Assembly (NCBI GenBank): GCA_044224495.1
Contig: JBGAKG010000024.1
Coordinates: 1-64,000 of the forward strand
Reading direction: 5' to 3'
Source: JBGAKG01 sp044224495
GTDB lineage: Bacteria > Myxococcota_A > Polyangia > Polyangiales > Polyangiaceae
Length of the DNA stretch: 64,000 nt
Shown: in pieces, positions 46,621-55,548 of the stretch
Layout: the number at the start of each line of letters is the position of its first letter
Numbering within the stretch: position 1 is the first letter of the stretch
Translations under genes and position numbers: made by a program
Notes under the pieces: model-generated
What the model saw: the letters and a program-made list of their open reading frames with translations, nothing else
Databases searched by the model: none
Told to the model about the DNA's origin: nothing

Positions 46621-47516
46621 AGCGGGTGCTCGTAACCGGAGCGAGTGGGTTCATCGGTCGGCGAGTCATCGATCGACTCGTCGAGTCGGGACTCGAAGTC
46701 CACGCTACCCACGTCGAACCGTCACCGCCGCCGCTCCCCACGGTGCGTTGGCACGAGGTCGACCTCCTCTCGTGCCGTCTCGACGCCGTTCGCGAGATCG
46801 GCGCCACGGATCTGCTCCACCTGGCCTGGTACGCCGAGCACGGCAAGTTCTGGCGCTCGCCCGAGAACTTGTCGTGGGTTGCAGCCTCGCTTGCGCTCGT
46901 TCGCGCGTTCCAGGAGGGAGGGGGCAGACGTGCGACGTTCGTGGGGACCTGCGCCGAATACGATTGGGGCAGCACGGGACTGCTGAAGGAGACCGTCACG
47001 CCGCTCCGCCCGTCGACGCTGTATGGCGTCGCGAAGGACGCGCTGCGGAGGCTCGTCGAGGCCTACGCCGTCGAAGCCGGTTTGAGTTGGGCATGGGGTC
47101 GGGTCTTCTTCCTCTATGGACCGGGCGAAGACCCACGGCGGTTCGTCGGTAGTGTGGTGCACAACCTCCTCACGAAGCGGATGGCACCGATGAGTCACGG
47201 CCGGCAGGTTCGCGACTTCCTGCACGTCGATGACGTGGCTCGCGCCCTCGTGGCCTTGGCCGATTCCGACGTGCAGGGGCCGGTCAACATCGCGAGCGGT
47301 GTGCCCACGACGTTGGCCGAGGTCGCCGAAGTCGTCCGTCGGCACGCAGGCGGCTCGCTCGCGATCGGGTCGCTTCCAGTGCCAGCGGGCGAGCCGCCGT
47401 CACTCGTCGGAGACGTGACGCGCCTTCGTGACGAGGTCGGGTTCCGTCCGCGTCTCGGGCTCGAGGACGGGATCGCGTCCATGGTGCGAGAGCTTCAGCG
47501 GTCCAGCTCGGAGTAG
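46617..47516 (+). CDS. NAD(P)-dependent sugar-nucleotide reductase/epimerase (SDR)
   Basis: 299 residues. Extended SDR: RVLVTGASGFIGRRVIDRLV nucleotide-binding loop, LLHLAWYAEHGKFW, FVGTCAEYDWGSTG in place of the usual Ser, and LYGVAKDAL (Y-x3-K). By position it is the probable 4-ketoreductase that finishes the CDP-sugar, though 4-epimerase activity cannot be excluded. It starts inside the epimerase stop (ATGA) and its 3' end overlaps the convergent glycosyltransferase by 22 bp. Confidence 0.85.
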   Translation: MKRVLVTGASGFIGRRVIDRLVESGLEVHATHVEPSPPPLPTVRWHEVDLLSCRLDAVREIGATDLLHLAWYAEHGKFWRSPENLSWVAASLALVRAFQEGGGRRATFVGTCAEYDWGSTGLLKETVTPLRPSTLYGVAKDALRRLVEAYAVEAGLSWAWGRVFFLYGPGEDPRRFVGSVVHNLLTKRMAPMSHGRQVRDFLHVDDVARALVALADSDVQGPVNIASGVPTTLAEVAEVVRRHAGGSLAIGSLPVPAGEPPSLVGDVTRLRDEVGFRPRLGLEDGIASMVRELQRSSSE

Positions 47517-48706
47517 AGCCGGGCGTAGCGGGCGATGCCAACGTCGTCCACGTCGAATTCGCTTCGTGCGAGCTCTCGGCAAACCGCGGGTGCCCGCGAA
47601 CCCGCGAGCAGGGTGGCCGCTCGCTCAGCGGCAGCGTCGAGGGTTGCGGGCTCGACGTTCCGGGCCAAGACGCAGGCGCGCTCCTCGCGAGCCAGGTCTT
47701 CCTGATCACCGATCCCGGCGTTGATCAGGACGGGCATGCCCACGCCCAAGTATTCGGCGACCTTCGTTGGACTCGACCCGAGCTTGGAGAAGCAAGGTTT
47801 GATGAGCGACAGACCGAGGTCGCCCGCGGCGAGCCAGTCCGGCATTTCTTGGGGCGGCACGCGACGACAGATCACTTCTTCGCTCGGCACTCCGTACCGC
47901 TGGGCCGCCTGTCGTAGCTCTTCGGTGTCGGAACGGCTCAGCACCAACCAGCGAAGTGGACCCATGCGCTGCCGAAGCGCTCCGACGAAGCGGGCCATCT
48001 CTTCCACCAAATACCAACCGCTCAGCGAGCCCGAGTAGACGATGACGGGTCGCGCACCCGCACCGATCTCCGAGCGAATCCGATCTCGAGCCGAGGCCGA
48101 TGGAGCGAAGCGAGCGAGGTCGACGCAACACGGAACCACCTCGACCGATGCGATCTCGGAGAGTCGGCCCTCCGAGCGCAAGAGATCCCGAACGCGCCGA
48201 GTCAGGAAGACGAGGCCATCGGCACGCCGAAACGCGTGCCTCTCGAAAGCACGTACCGCTTTGGTACGCGCGTCGTCCTCGCTCCAGTGGCCGACGTCGA
48301 CGTACTCGTCCGCGAGCAAGCCGCGACAATCGAAGAGCATTCGACACCCTGGGGTCGCCGTGGCGATGGCTTCGATGACAGGGCCGAAGACGTAACTGCG
48401 CGTGTGAGCGATGCGTGGGCGCTTCCTCGCCGCCGATGCCGTCGCGAGGGCGAGGGCCCGTGCCGCTTCGGCGACCTTGGTCGCGAGATCATGGCGCGCG
48501 GACCGCTCGACGTAGTCCCATTCGATGCGTGCGCCATCCACGGTCGCACGAACGCGCTCCAACGCGTCGCGGCTCGTCCCGCTGGGTTCGAACGACACGA
48601 TCGCGACGTCAGCGCCCCGCCGGGAAACACCGACGAGGTAGGGGAGGACCTGAGATTGCCCGAGGGGTTCCGTCAGCCCGTTGTGAGTCAGATACAGAAT
48701 GCGCAC
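47495..48706 (-). CDS. Glycosyltransferase family 4
   Basis: 403 residues with GTG start. GT-B fold: LYLTHNGLTEPLGQSQVLPYL, LFDCRGLLADEYVDVG, VVPCCVDLARFAPS, then VIVYSGSLSGWYLVEEMARF, LSLIKPCFSKLGSSPTKVAEYL and GMPVLINAG. The donor-binding Glu region is present (KVAEYLGVGMP). Cytosolic; adds one sugar to the lipid-linked repeat unit by inference. It overlaps the SDR gene tail to tail by 22 bp and diverges from the methyltransferase gene across 76 bp. Confidence 0.85.
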   Translation of the reverse strand: MRILYLTHNGLTEPLGQSQVLPYLVGVSRRGADVAIVSFEPSGTSRDALERVRATVDGARIEWDYVERSARHDLATKVAEAARALALATASAARKRPRIAHTRSYVFGPVIEAIATATPGCRMLFDCRGLLADEYVDVGHWSEDDARTKAVRAFERHAFRRADGLVFLTRRVRDLLRSEGRLSEIASVEVVPCCVDLARFAPSASARDRIRSEIGAGARPVIVYSGSLSGWYLVEEMARFVGALRQRMGPLRWLVLSRSDTEELRQAAQRYGVPSEEVICRRVPPQEMPDWLAAGDLGLSLIKPCFSKLGSSPTKVAEYLGVGMPVLINAGIGDQEDLAREERACVLARNVEPATLDAAAERAATLLAGSRAPAVCRELARSEFDVDDVGIARYARLYSELDR

Positions 48707-48782
48707 GCCCGACTTTTGCCAGAGCGAGGCCCGCCTTTCAACCGGCCGACGCCACGGTCCGCCATGCTAGGCTACCCGCGTC

Positions 48783-49613
48783 ATGCGGGAGAACGTCCAC
48801 GAAGCGACAGTGCGCGGGTTCGGCGAGGAGTGGTCCAGGTTCGATCAGAGTCGACTTTCCTCCGACGAGCTGCGCCGCCACTTCGACGCATACTTCCGGA
48901 TCTTTCCATGGGAGAGCCTTCCCGAGAAGGCGTGCGGATTCGATGCGGGCTGTGGCTCCGGGCGATGGGCGAAGCTCGTCGCGCCACGCGTCCACAAGTT
49001 GCATTGCGTCGACGCCAGCGATGCGGCTCTGGCCGTCGCGCGACGCAACCTTGGCGACGCGCCCAACGTCGAGTTTCATCATTCGTCGGTCGCCTCGATG
49101 CCTTTCGCCGACGGCTCCATGGACTTCGGGTATTCGCTCGGCGTGTTGCACCATCTCCCGGATACTGCCGCCGCGCTCGGTGCGTGCACGGCGAAGCTCA
49201 AGCGCGGCGCACCGTTTCTCGTCTACCTCTACTATCGCTTCGACGACCGACCCGCATGGTTCCGTGCGATGTGGGGATTGAGTGACGCCGCGCGGCGAGG
49301 GATTTCGCGCCTTCCGTCGGCGGCGAAGACGAAGGTGACCGATGCCATCGCCGCGGGCGTGTACCTCCCCCTCGCGCGGTTCTCGAAAGCCGCCGAGCGT
49401 TTGGGACTGTCCGTGAACAACGTTCCTCTGTCGGGCTACCGTCACGCGAGCTTCTACACCATGAGAACGGATGCGTTGGATCGCTTCGGGACGCAGCTGG
49501 AGCAACGCTTCACCGCGCCGGAAGTGCGGGAGCTGATGAGCGCGGCGGGTCTCGGCGACGTCGTCCTGAGTGACCAGCCCCCGTTTTGGTGCGCAGTGGG
49601 GCGTCGCACGTGA
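48783..49613 (+). CDS. Class I SAM-dependent methyltransferase
   Basis: 276 residues. SAM-binding motif I ACGFDAGCGSGRWAKLVA at about 50-67, motif II HCVDASDAALAVARRN, post-motif SVASMPFADGSMDFGYSLGVLHHLPD, and a C-terminal extension of about 100 residues rich in aromatic residues. O- or N-methylation of a glycan or precursor is inferred from position; the acceptor is unknown. The GTG of the next glycosyltransferase overlaps its stop (GTGA), so the two are coupled. Confidence 0.85.
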   Translation: MRENVHEATVRGFGEEWSRFDQSRLSSDELRRHFDAYFRIFPWESLPEKACGFDAGCGSGRWAKLVAPRVHKLHCVDASDAALAVARRNLGDAPNVEFHHSSVASMPFADGSMDFGYSLGVLHHLPDTAAALGACTAKLKRGAPFLVYLYYRFDDRPAWFRAMWGLSDAARRGISRLPSAAKTKVTDAIAAGVYLPLARFSKAAERLGLSVNNVPLSGYRHASFYTMRTDALDRFGTQLEQRFTAPEVRELMSAAGLGDVVLSDQPPFWCAVGRRT

Positions 49614-50596
49614 GTCCGAGGGTCACGATCTGCGTCCCCACGATCGGTCGCGCGGAGTATCTGCAAGACGTCCGAGTCGCGGTCGAACGCCAGACGTACA
49701 CCGACTACGAAGTCCTCGTGCTCGACAACGCGAGCCAAGACGACGCTGTTCGGCAACTATTCGCGCAGTGGGCGGCGGCGGATGACAGGGTACGGCTCCT
49801 CCGCATCGAGCGGCGCATCCCGATGTTCGCGAACTTCAACCGAGGCATTGCCGCGGCACGAGCGCCGTTCGTCGTCTTCTTTCACGACGACGACGTGCAG
49901 GAACCCCGCCTCGTGGAACGCGCCGCGGCCATGCTCGAATCCGACGCGAGGATCACGTTCGTCGGTTCGAACTACGACTTCATCGACGAGACGGGTGCGG
50001 TCACCGAACGGCGCCGCTGGATTGATCACGATCAGGTGGTCGCGGGCGAAGACTACATCCGCGACCTCATCCGCCGCGGACGCAACCTCGTGCCCATGCC
50101 GGGGCTCGTCTTTCGCCGAGAAGCGATCCGCGACGGCTTCGACGAATCGCTCCCCATTCACTTCGGAGACTTCACGCTCCTCATGCGTCTCGCGGAGCGC
50201 CGATGCGTCGGGCTCCTGCAAGAGCCGCTCGTTCGCATTCGGCGTCACGAGGGGCAGGCGAGCACGTCGATGCCACTCTCTCGGTCGCTCGCGCTGAGAA
50301 CGGAAGTCTTGGAGAACTACCTGGACGAGCTCGCCGCTCGGCGCGTCCTTCCCGAACGTGAGCTCGCCCGACTACGTCGGAGGGTCAAGATCCAAGAGCG
50401 GCTCGCGATGGCGTACGGGTGGTACGTTGCCAGCGATCCGCTCGAGGCCCAAGCCTGCGGTCGGAGTCTCACTCGTGGCAGCCGCGTTGCCGCGCGCGCC
50501 CTGGACCTTCTCGAAAGCTCCGGTGCGCGTCGAAAGGCGCAGGCGCTCGACCTCGCTCGCGTGGCGCGAAAATTGGCACCGCGCGTTCTCCTCTGA
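49610..50596 (+). CDS. Glycosyltransferase family 2
   Basis: 328 residues from GTG 49610, sharing bases with the preceding stop. GT-A fold: VTICVPTIGRAEYLQDVRVA, VLVLDNASQDD, FFHDDDVQEP as the DXD-type metal/donor site, and HFGDFTLLMRLAERR followed by LVRIRRHEGQ. The C-terminal 90 residues are helical and basic. It probably transfers a sugar from an NDP donor with inversion. It converges on the candidate polymerase gene with a 2-bp gap. Confidence 0.9.
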   Translation: MSPRVTICVPTIGRAEYLQDVRVAVERQTYTDYEVLVLDNASQDDAVRQLFAQWAAADDRVRLLRIERRIPMFANFNRGIAAARAPFVVFFHDDDVQEPRLVERAAAMLESDARITFVGSNYDFIDETGAVTERRRWIDHDQVVAGEDYIRDLIRRGRNLVPMPGLVFRREAIRDGFDESLPIHFGDFTLLMRLAERRCVGLLQEPLVRIRRHEGQASTSMPLSRSLALRTEVLENYLDELAARRVLPERELARLRRRVKIQERLAMAYGWYVASDPLEAQACGRSLTRGSRVAARALDLLESSGARRKAQALDLARVARKLAPRVLL

Positions 50597-50598
50597 GG

Positions 50599-51834
50599 CT
50601 ACGCGGTCTCCGCGAGTTGAGCAGGTTCCACATCCGTGGGAGCGGTGTCGCGCCGTCCAACGAGCATCGCGATGACCGACGTGGTGAGGACGATGACGAG
50701 TCGTTGGCGCACGATGAGGCCTACGTTCGACACGCTCGTCGCGTACATGACGATGCAAGGAATCAAGAACGTGAGAAGCATGAGGATGAAACCCCGTTGC
50801 TGCGCGGTGGCTCGCCTGATGCTTCGAACGCTGCGATAGAGGATGTAGTACCAAATGAACGCGTCGACCTTTCCGATTTGGAAGCCGAGCGAGCCGCCGG
50901 ACCAAGGGAACGGTGAGAAGAGCGTGTAGGCGAGCTTCGGACCGAAGGCACCGAACGGCTGTCCCCCGTCGTCGAAGGTGACTCCAGACCCCGTCCGAGC
51001 ATTCGCGTCGAGCACGTTCTGCGCGGTGCCGTTGGCGAAGGTCTCGCTCGCGCGCTCGGTTGCGCTCTGAAGGACGTCGGAGTACGCGGCCAGCGCGAGC
51101 ACTCCGATGAGCAGGGCGAGCGCGACGAGCATTGGGCGGAGCAGCGACGATGAAGTGAGCCCGACCAGTCCGACCCCAAGGGGAGCGACGGCCACGAAGA
51201 CCAGGTAGAAACGCACGTGCCAGAGCGCCCAGATGCAGGCTCCGCCCACGAGGACTTGCGCGATCGAGAAGCGCCTCGAGAGGCGCACCGCACTGGCCAC
51301 CCCGCCGAACGTCAGGCTCGCGACGAGCCCGTCTTTGTACGTGTCGGACGTGTAGAACAGGACGAGCGGGCTGAAGTAGAGGAGGAGCGTCAGCAGTTGC
51401 GCGTCGTCTCGCGGTGCGCCCTGCTCGACGGCGAGCGAATACATGTTGAGGAACAGGAGCTGGGCCGAAAAGGCGACGATCGAAACGCACCCGAGCGTCC
51501 CCAAATCTCCGGAGAGGTAGAAGACGAGGCCGAAGATGTTCGGAGGCAGCGTCGTGGCGCCAAGGACAGGGAGCTCGGAGTCGTCCACGAAGTGAACGCC
51601 GGTCGTCTCCCACATCCGCGCAATGAGGCGAGCGTAGTCCTCATACAGCCGAGAGTCTCCGCCGAGCCCATGCGCAAAGAACGGAACGTTGCGTACGACG
51701 ATGCTCAAGAAGAGACGGAGGACGTAGCCTACCAGCAGGGCCGTGGGGATCGCGCTTCCACGGGTGGAGGGTAGGGCGCGGGCTCCGGCGTACCCGGCAC
51801 CGCCGAGCGCGAGCGCGAGGAAGATACTCAACAT
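50599..51834 (-). CDS. Multi-spanning membrane protein, candidate glycan polymerase
   Basis: 411 residues from ATG 51834 (MLSIFLALALGGAGYAG); the longer reading would need a TTG. About nine to ten hydrophobic segments, one large external loop near DVLQSATERASETFANGTA (about residues 270-310) and the GGDSRLYEDYARLIARMWET loop often seen in EpsG/Wzy-like or oligosaccharyl polymerases. No defined active-site motif exists for Wzy, so this is by topology and position only. It diverges from the ligase-like gene across about 140 bp. Confidence 0.65.
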   Translation of the reverse strand: MLSIFLALALGGAGYAGARALPSTRGSAIPTALLVGYVLRLFLSIVVRNVPFFAHGLGGDSRLYEDYARLIARMWETTGVHFVDDSELPVLGATTLPPNIFGLVFYLSGDLGTLGCVSIVAFSAQLLFLNMYSLAVEQGAPRDDAQLLTLLLYFSPLVLFYTSDTYKDGLVASLTFGGVASAVRLSRRFSIAQVLVGGACIWALWHVRFYLVFVAVAPLGVGLVGLTSSSLLRPMLVALALLIGVLALAAYSDVLQSATERASETFANGTAQNVLDANARTGSGVTFDDGGQPFGAFGPKLAYTLFSPFPWSGGSLGFQIGKVDAFIWYYILYRSVRSIRRATAQQRGFILMLLTFLIPCIVMYATSVSNVGLIVRQRLVIVLTTSVIAMLVGRRDTAPTDVEPAQLAETA

Positions 51835-51971
51835 CGTATGGAACGAGGGGTAGGATGCGCGGCTCGTGTCGAACGTTTGAACCTGTGTCGCACCGGAGTG
51901 TAGCGTGGACTTCCAGGGCAAGGCTAGCCGATGACGTCCGTCGCACGTAGTGACCGTCGGGGTTCCGACCC

Positions 51972-54440
51972 ATGACCGATGAGCGCGGCATCGCTCAGTT
52001 GCTCATGGCCGCGGTTCTGTTGGGGTCGGCTCTCGCGTTGGGGGGAGCGGATGCCCCCGTGCTCCTGGTTCTCTCTCTCGTCGCGAACGTTGCACTGGTG
52101 CTCGTGATCCGCCGCGGGCGTGGGATGCGATTCCACGGTCGCGCGACCGTCGCTCTCGGGGTCGGCATCGGCCTCACGCTCGTTGCCCTTCTCCAGGTGC
52201 TACCCCTACCGCGTTCGATCGTCACTCTGGTGGCCCCGCACTCGGCCGCCGTCTGGGACCGCGCTCTCGAGCCGTTCGGCGACACGGCGGGGATGGCGTG
52301 CATCTCTCTCGACCCCACGGCGACCAAGATCGAGGCGGCACGGCAGATGCTCTACATCGCGACCTTCGTCGGGGTGGCGGCGCTCTCGAGCCGGCGGGGT
52401 GGCGCGACGTTCTTCGAACGCTCGCTCATCGTGTCGAGCGTTCTCATCACGCTCGTCGCGCTCCTCCATACGGTGGCCGCCGTCGACAAGGTCTATGGAT
52501 TCTACGCGCCCCGCACGGGGGTGGGCATCATCGCGCCACTCTTGAACACGAACCATCTCGCGGCCTACGCGAACATCGGCCTCGTGCTTGCGGGTGCGTC
52601 GATGGTGAGCGCGCGTCCTTGCGCGAATCGGGTGCTGCTCGGGGTGGTCGTTCTGTTCTTGGTCGGTGCTCAGGTTTGGTTTGCATCGCGTGGGGCAGTG
52701 GGCGTCCTTCTTCTCGTCGTCGTTGCGCTGGCCGTCACACGCCTGCGCAAGGGGCCTCCGCGTTTTCTCGCGCCCTTGGCTCTGGGGGTCGCGGGGGTCG
52801 TGATGCTCGTGTTGGCGGCATCGCCAGATTCGATCCGCGGGCTCCTCGACACGGACGTGTCGAAGCTCGGGCTCACTCGCGCGGTGTTCCTGCGCATGGT
52901 GCCCGCGTCTCCGTGGCTCGGCGTGGGACGTGGCGCCTTCGAGTCGACGTTTCCGGCGTTTCGAGAAGGGACGTCCTACATCGTCTGGACGCATCCCGAG
53001 AACATCGTGGCCCAGTGGGCCAGCGAATGGGGGCTGCCGGTGTCCATCGCTGCGTTCGTCGGGTACGGCTACGCGCTGAGACCCCCTCGAATTGGCAGCG
53101 ACGACCGAATGCTGGGGCCGTGGCTCGCGATCTCGGCGACCGTGCTGCACAACCTCGTCGATTTCAATCTCGAGACTCCGGCGGTCGCGCTCGCCGTCAC
53201 CGCATGCGCCGCGATGCTCGTGCGGCGCGACGTCGAAAGTCAGGAGAGCAGCGTACCCCTGCGTCGAGCTGGCCTCCGCCCCCTGGGTATCGTGCTGGTT
53301 GGGCTCAGCCTCTTCTGCGGGGGGCTCACGGTTCTGGCGGGGAGGGAGTTGGTGGACGATCGCCTTGCGCTCCTTCGCATCACGGCGCCGAGTTCGAGCC
53401 CGCAAGGAGCATTCGACGCCGAGCTGCGAGGGGCGATGCGCCGCCACCCTGCGGAGCCCTACTTCCCGTACCTCGCGGCGGAACGGGCACGATTGAGCAA
53501 CGGCGACAACGTGGTTGCTTGGGCGGGGCGTTGCCTGGAACGGGCACCGGTCTATCCGCCAGCGCACCTCGTGCTGGCTCGGTACTTCCGGCTGCGGTCA
53601 GCGAGCCAATCTCGGCTGGAGTACCGACTCACCGCGGAGCAGGAGAACGGTGCGCCGGTGGTCAGGGAAGTGCTCCCACTCGTCACCGGCTTCGACGAAG
53701 CGATGGAGCTGGCACCTGCGAATGCCTCGAGCAGTCCGTTCCTCGAGGAGGTCGCCGTCGCGGTCGCGCTCAAGCTCCCGGCAACCCGAGCACGTGTCGA
53801 TGCGGAGCTTCTCCGTCGCGACCCCGAAGCCACGGGACCGCTCCTGAGGCGCTCGCACGATGCGCTCCTGGATGTTCGCGACGCGTCATGGTGTCTCGAG
53901 GAGCTGCCGTCGTGCGTTCAAGCTGCGTTGACCTACGCGCTTTTGGCCCAGCATGCTGCTCCCACCAAGTGCGCTCCGTACAGCGACTACGCCGGCGTCC
54001 TTCAGTGGATTGGCGACGTGAGCGGTGCGCTGAGCCTACTGGGGTCGGCCGCTGGGCAGGTCGAGGATCCCGCGGACTGCCTCGAGACGACGGCGAGCAT
54101 AGCGACCGCGGCAGGACAGTACGACCTGGCCACCGCTGCGATCGACCGCATCGCGCGTACTCCGTGCACGACCGGGGTCCCCTGCGTCGAGAACCTGCTC
54201 CGCGCAGCGGCCATCGAGCGTGAGCGCGGGGGGCAAACGCGGTCCATCGTGTTCCTGCGCCAGGCAGCCGAGCGTTCGCCCGACGATCGCCTCACGCTCG
54301 AGCGGCTGGCCGCCGGAGCTGCTGCAGCGGGGCTTCATGCCGAGGCTGCGACGGCATACGATCGACTGGCTACACTCACGGGAGATGCAGGCTATCGTGC
54401 GTCAGCGGCGCGCGAGCGGAGCCAGCTCTACGGCCCCTAG
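51972..54440 (+). CDS. O-antigen ligase/polymerase-family protein fused to TPR region
   Basis: 822 residues. Residues 1-440 hold about eleven membrane helices with the Wzy_C/WaaL hallmark: a long loop with NTNHLAAYANIG, ending in VGRGAFESTFPAF and THPENIVAQWASEWGLP. The remaining roughly 380 residues are soluble, TPR-like helices (ALLRITAPSSSPQGAFDAEL, AGRCLERAPVYPPAHLVLAR, AAAGLHAEAATAYDRLATL). Such ligase-TPR fusions occur in deltaproteobacteria-like groups. It could ligate or polymerise the exported glycan; two candidates (this and 50599) share the role. It converges on the next glycosyltransferase. Confidence 0.8.
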   Translation: MTDERGIAQLLMAAVLLGSALALGGADAPVLLVLSLVANVALVLVIRRGRGMRFHGRATVALGVGIGLTLVALLQVLPLPRSIVTLVAPHSAAVWDRALEPFGDTAGMACISLDPTATKIEAARQMLYIATFVGVAALSSRRGGATFFERSLIVSSVLITLVALLHTVAAVDKVYGFYAPRTGVGIIAPLLNTNHLAAYANIGLVLAGASMVSARPCANRVLLGVVVLFLVGAQVWFASRGAVGVLLLVVVALAVTRLRKGPPRFLAPLALGVAGVVMLVLAASPDSIRGLLDTDVSKLGLTRAVFLRMVPASPWLGVGRGAFESTFPAFREGTSYIVWTHPENIVAQWASEWGLPVSIAAFVGYGYALRPPRIGSDDRMLGPWLAISATVLHNLVDFNLETPAVALAVTACAAMLVRRDVESQESSVPLRRAGLRPLGIVLVGLSLFCGGLTVLAGRELVDDRLALLRITAPSSSPQGAFDAELRGAMRRHPAEPYFPYLAAERARLSNGDNVVAWAGRCLERAPVYPPAHLVLARYFRLRSASQSRLEYRLTAEQENGAPVVREVLPLVTGFDEAMELAPANASSSPFLEEVAVAVALKLPATRARVDAELLRRDPEATGPLLRRSHDALLDVRDASWCLEELPSCVQAALTYALLAQHAAPTKCAPYSDYAGVLQWIGDVSGALSLLGSAAGQVEDPADCLETTASIATAAGQYDLATAAIDRIARTPCTTGVPCVENLLRAAAIERERGGQTRSIVFLRQAAERSPDDRLTLERLAAGAAAAGLHAEAATAYDRLATLTGDAGYRASAARERSQLYGP

Positions 54441-54449
54441 CGGACGTGC

Positions 54450-55541
54450 TCAGCGGACAGCTTCCCAGAGGCCGCGGTAGTAGCGCGCCATCGCAGTGAA
54501 CGAGAAGTGGCGCTCGAGGTGGTCGCGGACTGCGCGAACTCTCGCGTCGAACACGTCGTCCGAAAGGGAGAGAATTCGCCCGATCGCCCGCGCGAGATCC
54601 GCCGGCGTGAAGTCGCGCGGGATCCACTCCGCGATCCCGTCGGGCACCATGCGATGGGAATCCCCGACCCGCGTCACGACCGGCAACGCTCCGCACGCAA
54701 GCGCTTCGAGGAGACTCTTCGAGGGGTAGTTCGTGTTTCGCTGGAGGGACAGGAAGACCTTGGCGCGAGCGAGTGGCTTGCGAGGGTCGGGTTCGAAGCT
54801 CGCCTGGACGTCCACCGTTCTCGAGATGGCGGCGACCCGCTCGGAGAGACTCTCCTCGCCGCTGTCGCGTCCGAAGAGCCGAAATGCGACCGAGGAATGA
54901 CCGGACTCGCGAAGAAGCTCGGCCGTCCTCGGAAGCGCATCGACCAGGCGGAAGGCCTGCTTCTCGTGGCTGAAGAGCCCGACGAACGTGACGATGGGCT
55001 TCTTGTCCGCAGCGGGGAGGGGTTCGTAGAACCCCGTGTCGACGAAGCTTCCTGGCGTCACCGAAAAGCGTCTGCGAAGCCACGGTAGCTTCGTCGCGAC
55101 GGCGTCGTGAACGCCCTGGTCCAGGAAATCCGTGCGAGCCGCAACGAGCGCCCCGGCATAGAGCGATGCACGGCCGACGGAGCCATAGAGATTGAGACCG
55201 GAGAGAGGGATCGTGAAGACGGTGCGTCGCGATGGGAACCACTGGGCGAGGGGAGGCGGGACGAGCACGTAGTGAAAGACGGAGCGCGGCGAAGCGGCGA
55301 ACGCGCGAGCCAGAGCTCGTTGGAGCGAGAAGCGCTCGGGGCCGAACGTCGACACCCGGGGACCCAGATCTTGCCTCAGCCCAGCGAGCTCGTCCGAGCG
55401 CCGAGCTGCCTGGAGTAGGCGTCCGTCTGCGACGAGGCGTAGCTCCGGTAGGTCACCGAGGAGCCCGAGAAACAATCCCAGGAATCGCTTCTCCGCGCCG
55501 CCCATGGCGGGGGTAGGAAGCACGATGTGGATGGGAGCCAT
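54450..55541 (-). CDS. Glycosyltransferase family 4
   Basis: 363 residues, GT-B fold: IHIVLPTPAMGGAEKRFLGL (substrate-side GGAE motif), TFVGLFSHEKQAFRLVDAL, and VFLSLQRNTNYPSKSLLEALACGALPVV carrying a modified donor motif. The GGAEKR motif near residue 14 is typical for exopolysaccharide GT4s. The stop of the cupredoxin-like gene is 7 bp upstream, so the two are co-transcribed. Donor and acceptor are unknown. Confidence 0.85.
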   Translation of the reverse strand: MAPIHIVLPTPAMGGAEKRFLGLFLGLLGDLPELRLVADGRLLQAARRSDELAGLRQDLGPRVSTFGPERFSLQRALARAFAASPRSVFHYVLVPPPLAQWFPSRRTVFTIPLSGLNLYGSVGRASLYAGALVAARTDFLDQGVHDAVATKLPWLRRRFSVTPGSFVDTGFYEPLPAADKKPIVTFVGLFSHEKQAFRLVDALPRTAELLRESGHSSVAFRLFGRDSGEESLSERVAAISRTVDVQASFEPDPRKPLARAKVFLSLQRNTNYPSKSLLEALACGALPVVTRVGDSHRMVPDGIAEWIPRDFTPADLARAIGRILSLSDDVFDARVRAVRDHLERHFSFTAMARYYRGLWEAVR

Positions 55542-55548
55542 CCGTTCC

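Noticed and set aside
51835..51921. N-terminal extension of the candidate polymerase
   Set aside because: It would need a TTG start and adds a polar stretch before the first membrane helix; ATG at 51834 fits better.
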